DNA of 44,066 nt from Streptomyces ficellus (GTDB taxonomy: Bacteria; Actinomycetota; Actinomycetes; Streptomycetales; Streptomycetaceae), in assembly GCF_030406405.1 (NCBI RefSeq), contig NZ_JAUEPL010000054.1, positions 1 through 44,066 on the forward strand. Direction: 5' to 3'. Positions 15,060 to 23,284 of the stretch are shown here, in pieces. Below the pieces are notes generated by a model. The model had not been told where the DNA came from. It was given only the letters and a program-made list of their open reading frames with translations, and made no database searches. The position numbers and the translations under genes were made by a program. Numbering within the stretch: position 1 is the stretch's first letter; the number at the start of each line of letters is the position of its first letter.

Positions 15060-15983
15060 TCACGCGGGCGCCCCGGCGGACAGTTGCGACAGGGCGCGGG
15101 ACGTGGCCAGTACGGAGGCGAAGGCGGCCACCAGGGTGGGGTGGTACACGATGTCGAAGACGTCCTCGGGGTCGCCTTCCGGCATGGGCCCCAGCGCGGG
15201 CATCGCGCCGTCCGGCTGCTGGGCGGCGGCGAACCCTACCCAGGCGCGTTCGTCGAGCGTGGGGCGGGGCAGGCAGGCGTCGACCACGAGCAGTTCACCG
15301 AGCAGGTCCCAGCGCTCCAGGTCGAGCCAGTCGTCCAGCCAGGCCGGCAGCCACAGGGCGAGGTGGTCGGCGATGGCGGGCGGCAGGCCGCCGGGGTTCT
15401 CGCCCCAGTCGGTGAGGTGGAAGACGGTGTGGGTGATGTCGTACGCGGTGTGGGTGCCCACCGTCCATGGCTCGGGTGTCCGGGCTAGCCAGGTGCGGCG
15501 TGCCGCCTCGTCCTCGGGCAGGCTGGGCGGCAGCCCGAAGCGGCGCTCGAACGCGCTGAGGCCCAGCCGCCTGACGGGCAGCACCTCTCCGGCCGCCCAG
15601 CTGGTGAGCCGGTGGTTGAGCCGGACCAGCCCCTCCAGCTCGGGCTGCTGGTAGCCCAGTTCCTTGAAGGGGACGTACACCTCGAAGGGGATGGGCGAGG
15701 TCGGCTCGGTGCGCTGGCCGCGTACCAGCATCCGGCCGCCGTCCAGCACCTCGCGCCACGCGTGGTCGAGCAGCTTGCGGGCGAGGTCGGCCTGGCGGGA
15801 TCCGGCCACCCCTTCGCGGAAGAGGACCTTGCAGATGACCGCCAGTTCGCCGACCGGCTTGAAGCGCTCCAGGAACCCGATCTCCGGGTCGACGTCCGGC
15901 TCCAGCCGGAACCCGTCGCGGTGCGCGTACAGCCACTCGATGGCGCCCACGCCGACGGTGTGGATGAGGCGGGTGCTCGTCAT
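15060..15983 (-). CDS. Alpha-helical DUF6895-like protein, copy 1
   Basis: A 307-aa soluble protein that I recognise only as resembling the uncharacterised DUF6895 family. It is all-helical in character. AQQPDGAMP near residue 265 recalls the repeats of alpha-toroid enzymes, but no zinc or acid motif of a known cyclase is present. Blocks shared with the next gene are HRDGFRL, KPVGEL, P-x-x-FEVY, RTWLARTPEPWT, TVFHLTDWG and YHPTLVAAFA. The conserved His/Asp in FHLTDWG are candidate functional residues. ATG at 15983 overlaps the preceding stop (ATGA). It belongs to a peptide-led operon. A RiPP-modifying or terpene-like role would be a guess. Confidence 0.75.
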   Translation of the reverse strand: MTSTRLIHTVGVGAIEWLYAHRDGFRLEPDVDPEIGFLERFKPVGELAVICKVLFREGVAGSRQADLARKLLDHAWREVLDGGRMLVRGQRTEPTSPIPFEVYVPFKELGYQQPELEGLVRLNHRLTSWAAGEVLPVRRLGLSAFERRFGLPPSLPEDEAARRTWLARTPEPWTVGTHTAYDITHTVFHLTDWGENPGGLPPAIADHLALWLPAWLDDWLDLERWDLLGELLVVDACLPRPTLDERAWVGFAAAQQPDGAMPALGPMPEGDPEDVFDIVYHPTLVAAFASVLATSRALSQLSAGAPA

Positions 15984-16912
15984 GCCGGCGCTCCTTGGCG
16001 CGTCTCGTCGCCACGGCGGGCGGCGGTCAGGGTGGCGGCGAAGGCCGCGACCAGCGTGGAGTGGTAGCAGTTGACGAAGACCAGGGGAACGTCCTCTCCG
16101 CGCGGGCCCCGGCCGATCTCCGTCAGGGCGCCGGAGGCGTCCTGCGCCAGCGCCAGCGCGGTCCAGGCGTCGTCGATGGTCACCGGGGGCGGGGGCTGCG
16201 GGAGGCTGGCCGCGACGGCCAGCAACTCGCAGCACAGGTCCCACTGCTGGGCCTCCACGCAGCTGTCGATCCAGGGCGGGAGCCATGTGTCCAGGTAGGT
16301 CGCGATGTCCTCCGGTACGGCGCGCACGTCGTGGCCCCAGTCGGTGAGGTGGAACACCACGTGGGTGAGCGTGTACCCGGCCGTCTTCTCGAACGTCCAC
16401 GGCTCGGGCAGGTTCCCCAGCCACGTGCGGCGCAGCGCCACGGGCGTCGCGTCGTGGGGTGTGAAGCCGGAACGCCGCTCGGTGTTGAGGATGCCGAGCC
16501 GCCGGTTGGGCTGCTGTTCCGTGGTGCGCCAGCCACGGGTGCGTACGACGGTGGCGACGAACTTCTCGTACGGGGCGTACCGCAAACCGTCCGAGGCGAA
16601 CGCGGCGTACACCTCCAAGGGGTACGTCGCGGACGGTTCCAGGCGCTGGAGGTCGAGGAAGAGTGCCCCGTCACGGGTCTCGTGCCACGCGTGGCCCAGC
16701 AGGTCGGTGGCCGTGTCGTGGAGGAACGACCCGGGGCGGGTGTGGCGGCGGACGCAGACGCATGTCTGGGCCAGTTCGCCCAGGGGCTTCCAGGACATGT
16801 TGACGTCCGTGTCGGGCGCGAGGGCGTCGTCGCCGAGCCGGAAGCCGTCGCGGTGCTCGGACACCCAGCGCAGCGCCGCCTCGGCCACCCGCTGGACGTC
16901 GGTCGCCGTCAC
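15980..16912 (-). CDS. Alpha-helical DUF6895-like protein, copy 2
   Basis: A 310-aa paralogue of its downstream neighbour, with the same order of blocks: HRDGFRLG near residue 19, KPLGELAQTCVCVR, YPLEVYAAF, RTWLGNLPEPWT, THVVFHLTDWG and YHSTLVAAFAATL. Cys residues are commoner than in copy 1 (CVCV, DLCCELL, VNCYH). The GTG start at 16912 overlaps the previous stop by 4 nt (GTGA), and the stop overlaps copy 1 by 4 nt, so the genes are coupled and probably made in equal amounts. The two may form a heterodimer. Function is unknown. Confidence 0.74.
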   Translation of the reverse strand: MTATDVQRVAEAALRWVSEHRDGFRLGDDALAPDTDVNMSWKPLGELAQTCVCVRRHTRPGSFLHDTATDLLGHAWHETRDGALFLDLQRLEPSATYPLEVYAAFASDGLRYAPYEKFVATVVRTRGWRTTEQQPNRRLGILNTERRSGFTPHDATPVALRRTWLGNLPEPWTFEKTAGYTLTHVVFHLTDWGHDVRAVPEDIATYLDTWLPPWIDSCVEAQQWDLCCELLAVAASLPQPPPPVTIDDAWTALALAQDASGALTEIGRGPRGEDVPLVFVNCYHSTLVAAFAATLTAARRGDETRQGAPA

Positions 16913-17694
16913 GCCGGGGCTCCGGTCCGCAACAGCCGTGCCGCGTGCAGGTGCAGCGCCACGCGCGGGTCGTCGCCGCCCATGTGTGCCACGAACTCCA
17001 GCCCCGCGTCGAGGCCGAGCGTCTCGGGTACGTCGTCGAGCGCGGCGAGCCAGCGTCCGGCTCCGGCGGCCTGGAGCCAGCCCCGGCGCCGTACCGCCCG
17101 TACGAAACCGCGGGCGACGTCGACGGTGCGGCGTTCCGCGGCCCGGGCGACGGCGCTGTCGGCCACGCTGCTGGGCGCGTTGCCGGCCGTGCGGTCGGCC
17201 GTGTTGCCGGCGGCGTGGTCGGCCGTGGCGCCGGCCGCGTGGTCGGCTCTGGGCACGGCGAGCGCGGCCAGCAGGGCCAGTTGGTGGGTCAGGACCTGCC
17301 AGGGGACCTCGTCCAGCCAGGCCGCGTCCGGTTCGGCGTCGTCCGGGGACGGCGTGATGGCGGACGTGCCCAGGTCGCGCAGGGTGCGGACCATCGCCCA
17401 GTGCGTCCAGCGCGAGGTGACCGAGGCGTCGGGGGCGGGTGGGAAGGCGATGACCGCCTTCTCGAAGACCGCCAGCTCCTGGGGGGCGGGAGGGCGGCGC
17501 AGAAGGACGCTCGGCAGCAGGACGTCGGCTCCCAGGACGCGTACCGCGGCGAGGCCGAGGTCGTCGTCCGCCGGGGTGCCCGCCGTGAGGGCGGACACCC
17601 CGGCGTGGTCCCCGCTCGTGAGAGCGGAGACCACGTGGGAAGCGAGGTCCCGCACCGCGCCCGTCAAACGGGTTGAGGTGTCGGGCTGCTCCAT
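16909..17694 (-). CDS. Uncharacterised operon protein, 261 aa
   Basis: I do not recognise this protein. It is Ala/Leu/Asp-rich and predicted helical, without signal or membrane segments. RWTHWAMVRTLRDLG (about 105-120) and EFVAHMGGDDPRVALHLHAARLLRTG at the C-terminus look conserved rather than random. Near residues 155-180 are three degenerate units of ADHAAGxT, from a short tandem DNA repeat, probably a loop expansion. The ATG at 17694 is 11 nt after the small peptide gene with AGGGAG as ribosome site; upstream Met codons extend the frame over that gene and are shadows. It may act with the two paralogous helical proteins. Confidence 0.7.
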   Translation of the reverse strand: MEQPDTSTRLTGAVRDLASHVVSALTSGDHAGVSALTAGTPADDDLGLAAVRVLGADVLLPSVLLRRPPAPQELAVFEKAVIAFPPAPDASVTSRWTHWAMVRTLRDLGTSAITPSPDDAEPDAAWLDEVPWQVLTHQLALLAALAVPRADHAAGATADHAAGNTADRTAGNAPSSVADSAVARAAERRTVDVARGFVRAVRRRGWLQAAGAGRWLAALDDVPETLGLDAGLEFVAHMGGDDPRVALHLHAARLLRTGAPA

Positions 17695-17705
17695 TCGGTT
17701 CTCCC

Positions 17706-17894
17706 TCAGCCCTTCTTCGGCCGGGGCGTCGGAGGCGACAGCAGCAACTTGCCGGCACCCGCCTCCAGAGCCAGGACCGCGCACTCGCGGCTGTCCCGGT
17801 AGAACCCTTCGGCCTCGCCAGGGTTGAGGACTGATTCGATGTCGGTGTCCAGAACCTTCGTCCGGTCCTGGACCACAGGCTCGGTTGAGGTCAT
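17706..17894 (-). CDS. 62-aa peptide leading an operon, possible RiPP precursor
   Basis: A small gene with a clear start: ATG at 17894, with AAAAGGGGA about 9 nt upstream. The N-terminal half is acidic (VVQDRTKVLDTDIESVLNP), the centre carries a single Cys (C38 in RDSRECAVLALEAGAG), and the tail is Leu-rich then Pro/Lys-rich (KLLLSPPTPRPKKG). It has no signal peptide. It is the first gene of a six-gene operon whose members overlap or nearly touch. An acidic leader-like half, a distinct C-terminal segment and co-transcribed hydrolase and unknown enzymes fit a RiPP precursor or carrier peptide, but there is no known core motif. A structural or chaperone peptide is equally possible. Confidence 0.62.
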   Translation of the reverse strand: MTSTEPVVQDRTKVLDTDIESVLNPGEAEGFYRDSRECAVLALEAGAGKLLLSPPTPRPKKG

Positions 17895-18192
17895 GCCACC
17901 ATCCCCTTTTGTGCGGAAGGAACTCCTTCTTGCTCTTCCAGTTGACCGCAGACCGACACAGCTCGCAAATGGCGAAAATGAAACATTGCGGTACAAACTT
18001 CAATCTCCTGGCCGTTCCTGACCTTTTCTCGCCTTCCTGACCCCGGTGGGCTCGCCGGGTCCCCCGTACGCCCTTCCCGGATGGCGCAATTGCCCGGCTT
18101 GCCCCTTAGATGGTGCAAACCGCGCGCCCCAGTGGCGCACGACGACCGACACGGTGTGTGCCTCACCGGAGTCCGGCGAACGGAGCCACGCC
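17895..18192. promoter_or_regulatory. Divergent intergenic region
   Basis: These 298 nt separate the leftward peptide operon from the rightward repeat protein. The stretch 17930-18005 is clearly A/T-richer than the surroundings and probably holds the promoter of the peptide operon. The rest is GC-rich. I see no palindrome strong enough to name and no gene with good codon bias. Confidence 0.4.
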
Positions 18193-20001
18193 ATGACAAC
18201 CGACGACCCCACAACTCCCCCCGCGGTGGCGGACGCTGAACGGTCGAAGCCGCCCGACACCCCCTACGATGACGCCGAGAACGGCGTTACCGCGTACCGG
18301 GACGCCGCCTACCGTGACGCGGCGCGTCGCGGCGCGGCGCCCGTCGACACGCCGCCCGTCGATGCCGGGCACACCGAGGCCCCGGCCTTCGGGACGGCGC
18401 CTTATCTGACCGCTTCCGCGAGTACCGCGCCCGGCGGCGCGTACACGGATGCCGGGCGTCCTGAATCGGCGCGCCCCGAAGCGGCGCCCGCGCCCACCGA
18501 CGCCACGCGCCACGCGTACGCACGGGCGGACGACCCGCGCGCGGGCGCCACCAGTGCCTCTACCGCGCCCGCCGCGCCCACCGCGCCCGCCGATCCGGTG
18601 TACGCACGGACGTCCGGCGCACATGTGTACGAACCGCGCCCGGATCACCCCGCGTCCGGTCACCCGCGCGCGGACGAGCCGCGCGCCGAGGACCCGCGCA
18701 CGGTGGCCACACCGGCCAACGGCACGCCCTTCGACGCCGCGCGCGCGGAGGCGGCACACGCCGAGGCGACGCCATTCGGTGCGGCCCAACCCGCCGCGCC
18801 CGCGCACGCGGACGACCGGCCCACCGGCGCCGCAGCCCCCGCCGACGCCGCCCCGCAGACGGCCCCGCAGGTGTCCACGCAGGCCTCCCCGCAGACAGCG
18901 GAGGCGACCGAAGCGGCCGAGGCGCCGGACGCGGCGAAGCCGGCAGAGACCACCCGAGCCGAGGGCGCCGCGAAAGTCACCGACGCCATGCAGGCGGATC
19001 TCGCGGCCGTCGAAGCCGCCCTGGCCGAGTCGGCGAAGGCGGGTTCCGGCGATCCCGACGGGAGCGACGAGCCCATACGGACACTGCTGTGGACGGCGGC
19101 CACCTACCGGCCGCTGGAGGAGGTCGCCGCGCTGGTGAGCCTGCTCAAGCGCACCGGAGCCGTCTCCAGCCCCGCCGACGAGGCGCTGCGCGCGGCCGCG
19201 GTCGTACGCCCCCTGGAGGAGGTCCGGCAGCTGGTCGCCATGCTCAACGACGCGGGTCATCCGCTCGACGAGGCCGATACGGCGCTGCGTGCGGCGGCCG
19301 TCGGCCGGCCGATCGAGGATGTCGCCGAGCTGGTGAGCATCCTCGGTACCGGCGGCGAAACCAGCCCGGCGGCGACGGCGGGAGCGGCGACGGCCAACCC
19401 GGCGGCCAACCGGGCGGCCGGCTCGGCGGCCAATCCGGCGGCTGGCCCGGCGCCCGGTCCGGCGTCCGGTCCGGCGAAGAAGCCGGGCACGAGCGGCCTG
19501 GCCGTACCCGAGAACCCCAACGTCCGCCCGCCGAGGTCCGCTTCGGTCACTCCGTCACTCGACGCGACGCCCGTCGTGGACGAGCCGGCCCCCGAGACGG
19601 CCTCCTCGGCTCTGCGGTCGGCTCTGCGGTGGCCCGCGGCGGTCGCGCTGTTCGTCTGCGGTCTCATCCACCTGCCCACGGACTTCGCGGGCCTGCGGGC
19701 CGGCGGGAACGCGGACAGCATGGCCCTCGCCGTCACCCTGCTCTGCCTGGTGCTGGGTCTGTGGCTGGGGGCGCGGGACACGGTACGGGTGTGGGCGGCC
19801 GCGGGCGCGACGGCGATCGGTGTGGTCGCGCTGCACGCGGTGGTGGGTGACAGCACCCTCGACCTGCTGAAGAGCAGCCTCGGTGAGTCGTTCGCCTGGG
19901 CGAGCGCCGTGGCGGTGACGTGTGCCGCGCTCGCGGCGGGCCTGGCCGGTTCGGCCCTGCTGCGCCGCCAGAGAGAGCCCGACGCGACCAACGGCACATG
20001 A
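18193..20001 (+). CDS. Disordered, repeat-containing four-helix membrane protein
   Basis: A 602-aa protein in three parts. Residues 1 to ~285 are a disordered Ala/Pro/Asp/Arg-rich region with many short YRDAA, ADEPR and HAEA-like units. Residues ~290-390 hold three ~35-aa helical repeats sharing (A/T)LRAAAVxRPLEEVxxLVxxL, in the forms LLWTAATYRPLEEVAALV, ALRAAAVVRPLEEVRQLV and ALRAAAVGRPIEDVAELV. After a Pro/Ala linker, about four membrane helices follow from ~475 to the end. The N-terminus is likely cytoplasmic. Proteins with this repeat and tail are common in Streptomyces without known function. The ATG at 18193 follows a GGAG site. A perfect hairpin ends the transcript. Confidence 0.72.
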   Translation: MTTDDPTTPPAVADAERSKPPDTPYDDAENGVTAYRDAAYRDAARRGAAPVDTPPVDAGHTEAPAFGTAPYLTASASTAPGGAYTDAGRPESARPEAAPAPTDATRHAYARADDPRAGATSASTAPAAPTAPADPVYARTSGAHVYEPRPDHPASGHPRADEPRAEDPRTVATPANGTPFDAARAEAAHAEATPFGAAQPAAPAHADDRPTGAAAPADAAPQTAPQVSTQASPQTAEATEAAEAPDAAKPAETTRAEGAAKVTDAMQADLAAVEAALAESAKAGSGDPDGSDEPIRTLLWTAATYRPLEEVAALVSLLKRTGAVSSPADEALRAAAVVRPLEEVRQLVAMLNDAGHPLDEADTALRAAAVGRPIEDVAELVSILGTGGETSPAATAGAATANPAANRAAGSAANPAAGPAPGPASGPAKKPGTSGLAVPENPNVRPPRSASVTPSLDATPVVDEPAPETASSALRSALRWPAAVALFVCGLIHLPTDFAGLRAGGNADSMALAVTLLCLVLGLWLGARDTVRVWAAAGATAIGVVALHAVVGDSTLDLLKSSLGESFAWASAVAVTCAALAAGLAGSALLRRQREPDATNGT

Positions 20002-20030
20002 CGGGCCCAGCCCTGGCGGGCCGCCTTCAC

Positions 20031-20062
20031 AACGGGAGCCGCTCCCCCGAGCGGCTCCCGTT
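20031..20062 (+). terminator. Rho-independent-like hairpin
   Basis: A perfect 14-bp inverted repeat (20031-20044 and 20049-20062) with a CCCC loop lies 30 nt after the stop of the repeat protein. It separates that gene from the MHS transporter. Confidence 0.85.
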
Positions 20063-20104
20063 GGCGTTGCCGCTCCCCCGCTCACGGCGGTGAGAATCAC
20101 CGAA

Positions 20105-20133
20105 GGGAAGGGGGAAGGGGGAAGGGGGAAGGG
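20105..20133 (+). repeat. G-rich tandem heptamers, potential quadruplex in a 5' leader
   Basis: Three tandem GGGGGAA units flanked by GGGAA and GGG give five G-runs of at least three, separated by AA. This meets the standard G-quadruplex pattern with very short loops. It is on the coding strand 40-68 nt upstream of the MHS transporter ATG and downstream of a terminator, so it is probably in the mRNA leader or at the promoter. Confidence 0.75.
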
Positions 20134-20172
20134 AAGCGCAGGGATACCCGCGGCCATCGGAAAGGGCACCGC

Positions 20173-21513
20173 ATGACGACCTCCGTGCACGGCCCCGCCG
20201 ACGAAGCGGCCGGACCAGCGGGACCATCCGGACCGGCCGGGCGTCCCGCGCCGCTCCGCTCGCGCAGAGCGCTGGTGGCGGGGTCGGTGGGCAACTTCAT
20301 CGAGTGGTACGAGTTCGGCGTCTACGGATACTTCGCCACGGTCATCGCCGCCAACTTCTTCACCCCGCAGGGCGGAAGCGCCGCCGAGGCGCTCATCAAG
20401 ACGTACGCGTCGTTCGCCCTGGCGTTCTTCTTCCGGCCGGTCGGCGCGGCGCTCTTCGGCCGGGTCGGCGACCGTGTCGGGCGGCGCCCCACGCTGATCG
20501 CGGTGGTCCTGCTCATGACGGCCGCCACCACACTGATCGGGCTGCTGCCGACGTACGCCACGCTGGGCGCCGCCGCGCCCTGGCTGCTGACGCTGCTGCG
20601 GATCGTCCAGGGGCTGTCGGCGGGAGGGGAGTTCGGCGGCGCGGTCTCCCTCATGACCGAGTTCGCGCCGCCGGGCAGGCGCGGGCTGTACGGGGCGTGG
20701 CAGTCGTTCACCGTGGCGCTCGGCCTGCTGGCCGGCGCCGGGATGGCGGCCGCGCTCGCCACCGTACTGACCGAGGCGCAACTCGGGTCGTGGGGCTGGC
20801 GGCTGCCGTTCCTGCTGACCCTGCCCATGGGGCTCGGCGCCCTGTGGCTGCGGCTGCGGCTGGAGGAGACGCCGTCCTTCCGCCGCCGGCGGCGGGAACC
20901 GGTCGCCGCTCCCGTACCCGAGGTGGTCAGGGCGATCGCGCTCGGTGCCGGCCGGCTCATGGGCTGGTCGGCGGCCGGTTACACCTTCCTGGTCGTCCTG
21001 CCGTCGTACCTCCAGAGCGTTCTCGACGCGACGTTCCAGCAGGCACTGATCGCGACCGTCCTGGCCAACCTGGGGTTCGCGGCGGCGATCCTGCCCGCGG
21101 GCGCGCTGAGCGACCGGGTGGGGCGGCGCGCGGTGATGGTGTCCGGTGCGGTGGTGGCGGCGGTGTCGGCGTTCCCGCTGCTGAACCTGTTGCAGGACGC
21201 CTCCGCCCCGACGGCCGCCAAGGGCCTCGCGGTGTGCGGCGCGGGCGCGGTCGTCGGTCTGATGGCGGGCCCGGGCCCCGCGATGCTCGCCGAGATGTTC
21301 CCCACCCGGGTCCGCTACACGGGCCTGGGCCTGGCGTACGCGCTGTCGAACGCGGTGTTCTCGGGCTGCGCGGGCCTCATCATCACCGAGATGACCAGGC
21401 GGACCGGCAGTATCGACATCCCCGCGTTCTACGTGGCGGCCACCTGCGTGATCAGCGCGCTGGCCCTGGCCACACTGCGCGGCGACGACCACCGCCGCGC
21501 CCTGCGGGACTGA
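20173..21513 (+). CDS. MFS metabolite:H+ symporter (MHS family)
   Basis: A 446-aa, twelve-helix importer of the MHS branch, like ShiA, ProP and KgtP. The family hallmark GNFIEWYEFGVYGYFA opens helix 1 (about residue 38). The loop after helix 2 has FGRVGDRVGRRPTL, helix 4-5 has IVQGLSAGGEFGGAV, and the second half repeats GALSDRVGRRAVM. These proteins take up compatible solutes, dicarboxylates or aromatic acids with protons. It starts with ATG at 20173 after a purine-rich leader and is followed 22 nt later by an anhydro-MurNAc kinase gene. The shared operon hints at a sugar-acid substrate, but the family gives no direct support for MurNAc transport. Confidence 0.9.
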   Translation: MTTSVHGPADEAAGPAGPSGPAGRPAPLRSRRALVAGSVGNFIEWYEFGVYGYFATVIAANFFTPQGGSAAEALIKTYASFALAFFFRPVGAALFGRVGDRVGRRPTLIAVVLLMTAATTLIGLLPTYATLGAAAPWLLTLLRIVQGLSAGGEFGGAVSLMTEFAPPGRRGLYGAWQSFTVALGLLAGAGMAAALATVLTEAQLGSWGWRLPFLLTLPMGLGALWLRLRLEETPSFRRRRREPVAAPVPEVVRAIALGAGRLMGWSAAGYTFLVVLPSYLQSVLDATFQQALIATVLANLGFAAAILPAGALSDRVGRRAVMVSGAVVAAVSAFPLLNLLQDASAPTAAKGLAVCGAGAVVGLMAGPGPAMLAEMFPTRVRYTGLGLAYALSNAVFSGCAGLIITEMTRRTGSIDIPAFYVAATCVISALALATLRGDDHRRALRD

Positions 21514-21535
21514 GGAGGCGGGAGGTGGGGCGCGG

Positions 21536-22729
21536 GTGCGGGTGATCGGGATGATGTCGGGCACGTCGTACGACGCGGTCGACGCCGCCGCGGCCGATCT
21601 GACGCTCGACGGGGACACCCTGGTGCTGACGCCGCTGGGCATGGTCAGCGCTCCCTACCCCGGCGAACTGCGGGCCGCGCTGGCCGCCGCGCTGCCGCCG
21701 GCGCGGACCACCATGAGGGAGGTGTGCCGCCTCGACACCCGTATCGGCCAGGCGTTCGCGTCCCTGGCCGTCCGGGCCGATGAGGAGCTGTGCGAGGGCC
21801 GCGCCGACCTGATCACCTCCCACGGGCAGACCGTCTACCACTGGTCCGAGAACGGCAGCGTGCACGGAACCCTCCAGCTCGGCGACCCGGCCTGGATCGC
21901 CGAGGCGACCGGGCGGGCGGTCGTGTCCGGCTTGCGCGGCCGTGATGTCGCCGCGGGCGGCCAGGGCGCACCGCTGGTCGCGCTCGTGGACGTCCTGTGG
22001 CTGCGCGGGCGCCCGGGCAGACCCGTCGCGCTGAACCTCGGCGGCATCGCCAACATCACGGCGGCCGGGCGGGCGGGGCCACCGGCCGCGTTCGACACCG
22101 GGCCCGGGAACGCCCTGATCGACGCGGCCGTGCGCCACTTCACCGGCGGCCGGCTCGCGTACGACGAGGACGGTGCCCTCGCCGCCCGGGGGCGGGTCGA
22201 CGAGGCCCTGCTGCGCCGGCTCCTCGACGACCCGTACTACGCCCAGCCGCCGCCCAGGACGACGGGCAAGGAGCTGTTCCACCTGCCGTACCTGCTGGCC
22301 GCTCTGGCCGGGCACGAGACGCTTCCCGCCGAGGACGTGGTCGCCACCGTCACCCGGCTCACCGCCGTCACCGTGGCGGACGCCGCCCGCTCGGTGCGGG
22401 CCACCGAGGTCATCGCCTCGGGCGGCGGCACCCGCAACCCGGCGCTGATGGCCATGCTCCGGGGGGAACTCGGCGGCATCCCGCTGTACGGCTCCGACGA
22501 CCTGGGACTGCCGCCGGCCGCCAAGGAGGCGTACGCGTTCGCGGTGCTCGGGTTCCTGACCGTCCATGGGATCGCCGGCACGGTCGCGGCCTGCACCGGC
22601 GCCCGGCACGCGAGCGTCCTCGGCTCGCTCACGCCCGGCCGGGAGGGGTTGCGCCTGCCGGAACCGGCGGCCGTCGCGCCCGTACGACTGCGGGTGGCGG
22701 GGCGGCCGGGCGGGGGCAGGGAGATGTGA
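21536..22729 (+). CDS. anmK: Anhydro-N-acetylmuramic acid kinase
   Basis: A 397-aa enzyme that hydrolyses 1,6-anhydro-MurNAc and phosphorylates it with ATP to MurNAc-6-phosphate, recycling peptidoglycan sugars in the cytoplasm. The N-terminus has GMMSGTSYDAVDAA, the phosphate-binding signature. HGQTVYH, LNLGGIANIT and FDTGPGNALIDA follow as in the family, and EVIASGGGTRNPALM closes the ATP site. The GTG at 21536 lies behind a GGAGGCGGGAGGTGGGG ribosome site. It is the second gene after the MHS transporter. In actinobacteria MurNAc-6P would still need an etherase (MurQ), which is not seen here. Confidence 0.95.
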   Translation: MRVIGMMSGTSYDAVDAAAADLTLDGDTLVLTPLGMVSAPYPGELRAALAAALPPARTTMREVCRLDTRIGQAFASLAVRADEELCEGRADLITSHGQTVYHWSENGSVHGTLQLGDPAWIAEATGRAVVSGLRGRDVAAGGQGAPLVALVDVLWLRGRPGRPVALNLGGIANITAAGRAGPPAAFDTGPGNALIDAAVRHFTGGRLAYDEDGALAARGRVDEALLRRLLDDPYYAQPPPRTTGKELFHLPYLLAALAGHETLPAEDVVATVTRLTAVTVADAARSVRATEVIASGGGTRNPALMAMLRGELGGIPLYGSDDLGLPPAAKEAYAFAVLGFLTVHGIAGTVAACTGARHASVLGSLTPGREGLRLPEPAAVAPVRLRVAGRPGGGREM

Positions 22730-22811
22730 TCGCCTTGTGAGAACCGGTTTCAGCCCGTCTCCTTGCGGCGACCCGGGAAGGGCGAACCATTCGACGAACC
22801 GGGAGAATTCC

Positions 22812-23066
22812 ATGAGTGACTGGCGTCTGCGCGCATTGTGCCGGGACGAGGATCCCGACCTTTTCTTCCCGATCGGCAGCACGGGACCGGCGCTTCTGCA
22901 GGTGGAGGAAGCCAAAAGTGTGTGCCGCCGCTGCCCCGTGCGGGAAGCGTGCCTGGAGTGGGCGCTGGAGTCGGGCCAGGAGGCGGGTGTCTGGGGCGGG
23001 ATGAGCGAGGACGAGCGGCGTGCTCTGAAGCGCCGCACGGCACGGCGCGCGGCCTCCCGGCGGTAG
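22812..23066 (+). CDS. WhiB-like iron-sulfur regulator (WblE/WhiB1-like)
   Basis: An 84-aa Wbl protein. Four Cys ligate a [4Fe-4S] cluster: C10, C38, C41 and C47, with C-x2-C-x5-C in the last three. GVWGG follows near residue 63, then a basic tail (RRALKRRTARRAASRR) that contacts DNA. LFFPIGSTGPALLQVEEAK is very close to WblE/WhiB1, which bind the sigma factor HrdB region 4 and respond to NO or O2. GGGAGAA precedes the ATG. The sequence differs from the usual housekeeping WblE at its start (MSDWRLRALC), so it may be a second copy. It is monocistronic. Confidence 0.95.
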   Translation: MSDWRLRALCRDEDPDLFFPIGSTGPALLQVEEAKSVCRRCPVREACLEWALESGQEAGVWGGMSEDERRALKRRTARRAASRR

Positions 23067-23284
23067 GAGCACGGGCTGTTGAGGGCCGTACCGTGCAACG
23101 CGCGGTCGCCGGAGCGGCGTTGGGGCGGGACACCGGGCGTCCGTCCCGTCCCGCCGACCCGAGTGGGATGTGACATGGCGTACTGAGCCGTTGACGGAGT
23201 GTCGAACAGAGTACCCAGGGAACACCTGACCGGTTTACGCTGTTGTGACCGAAAACGGCCACCCGCATCCCCATCCGGACCTCC

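Noticed and set aside
22812..23066. Assignment of the Wbl protein as WhiB or WhiD itself.
   Set aside because: The LFFPIGSTGPALLQVEEAK block and 84-aa length are nearer to WblE/WhiB1; without alignment I leave the exact paralogue open.
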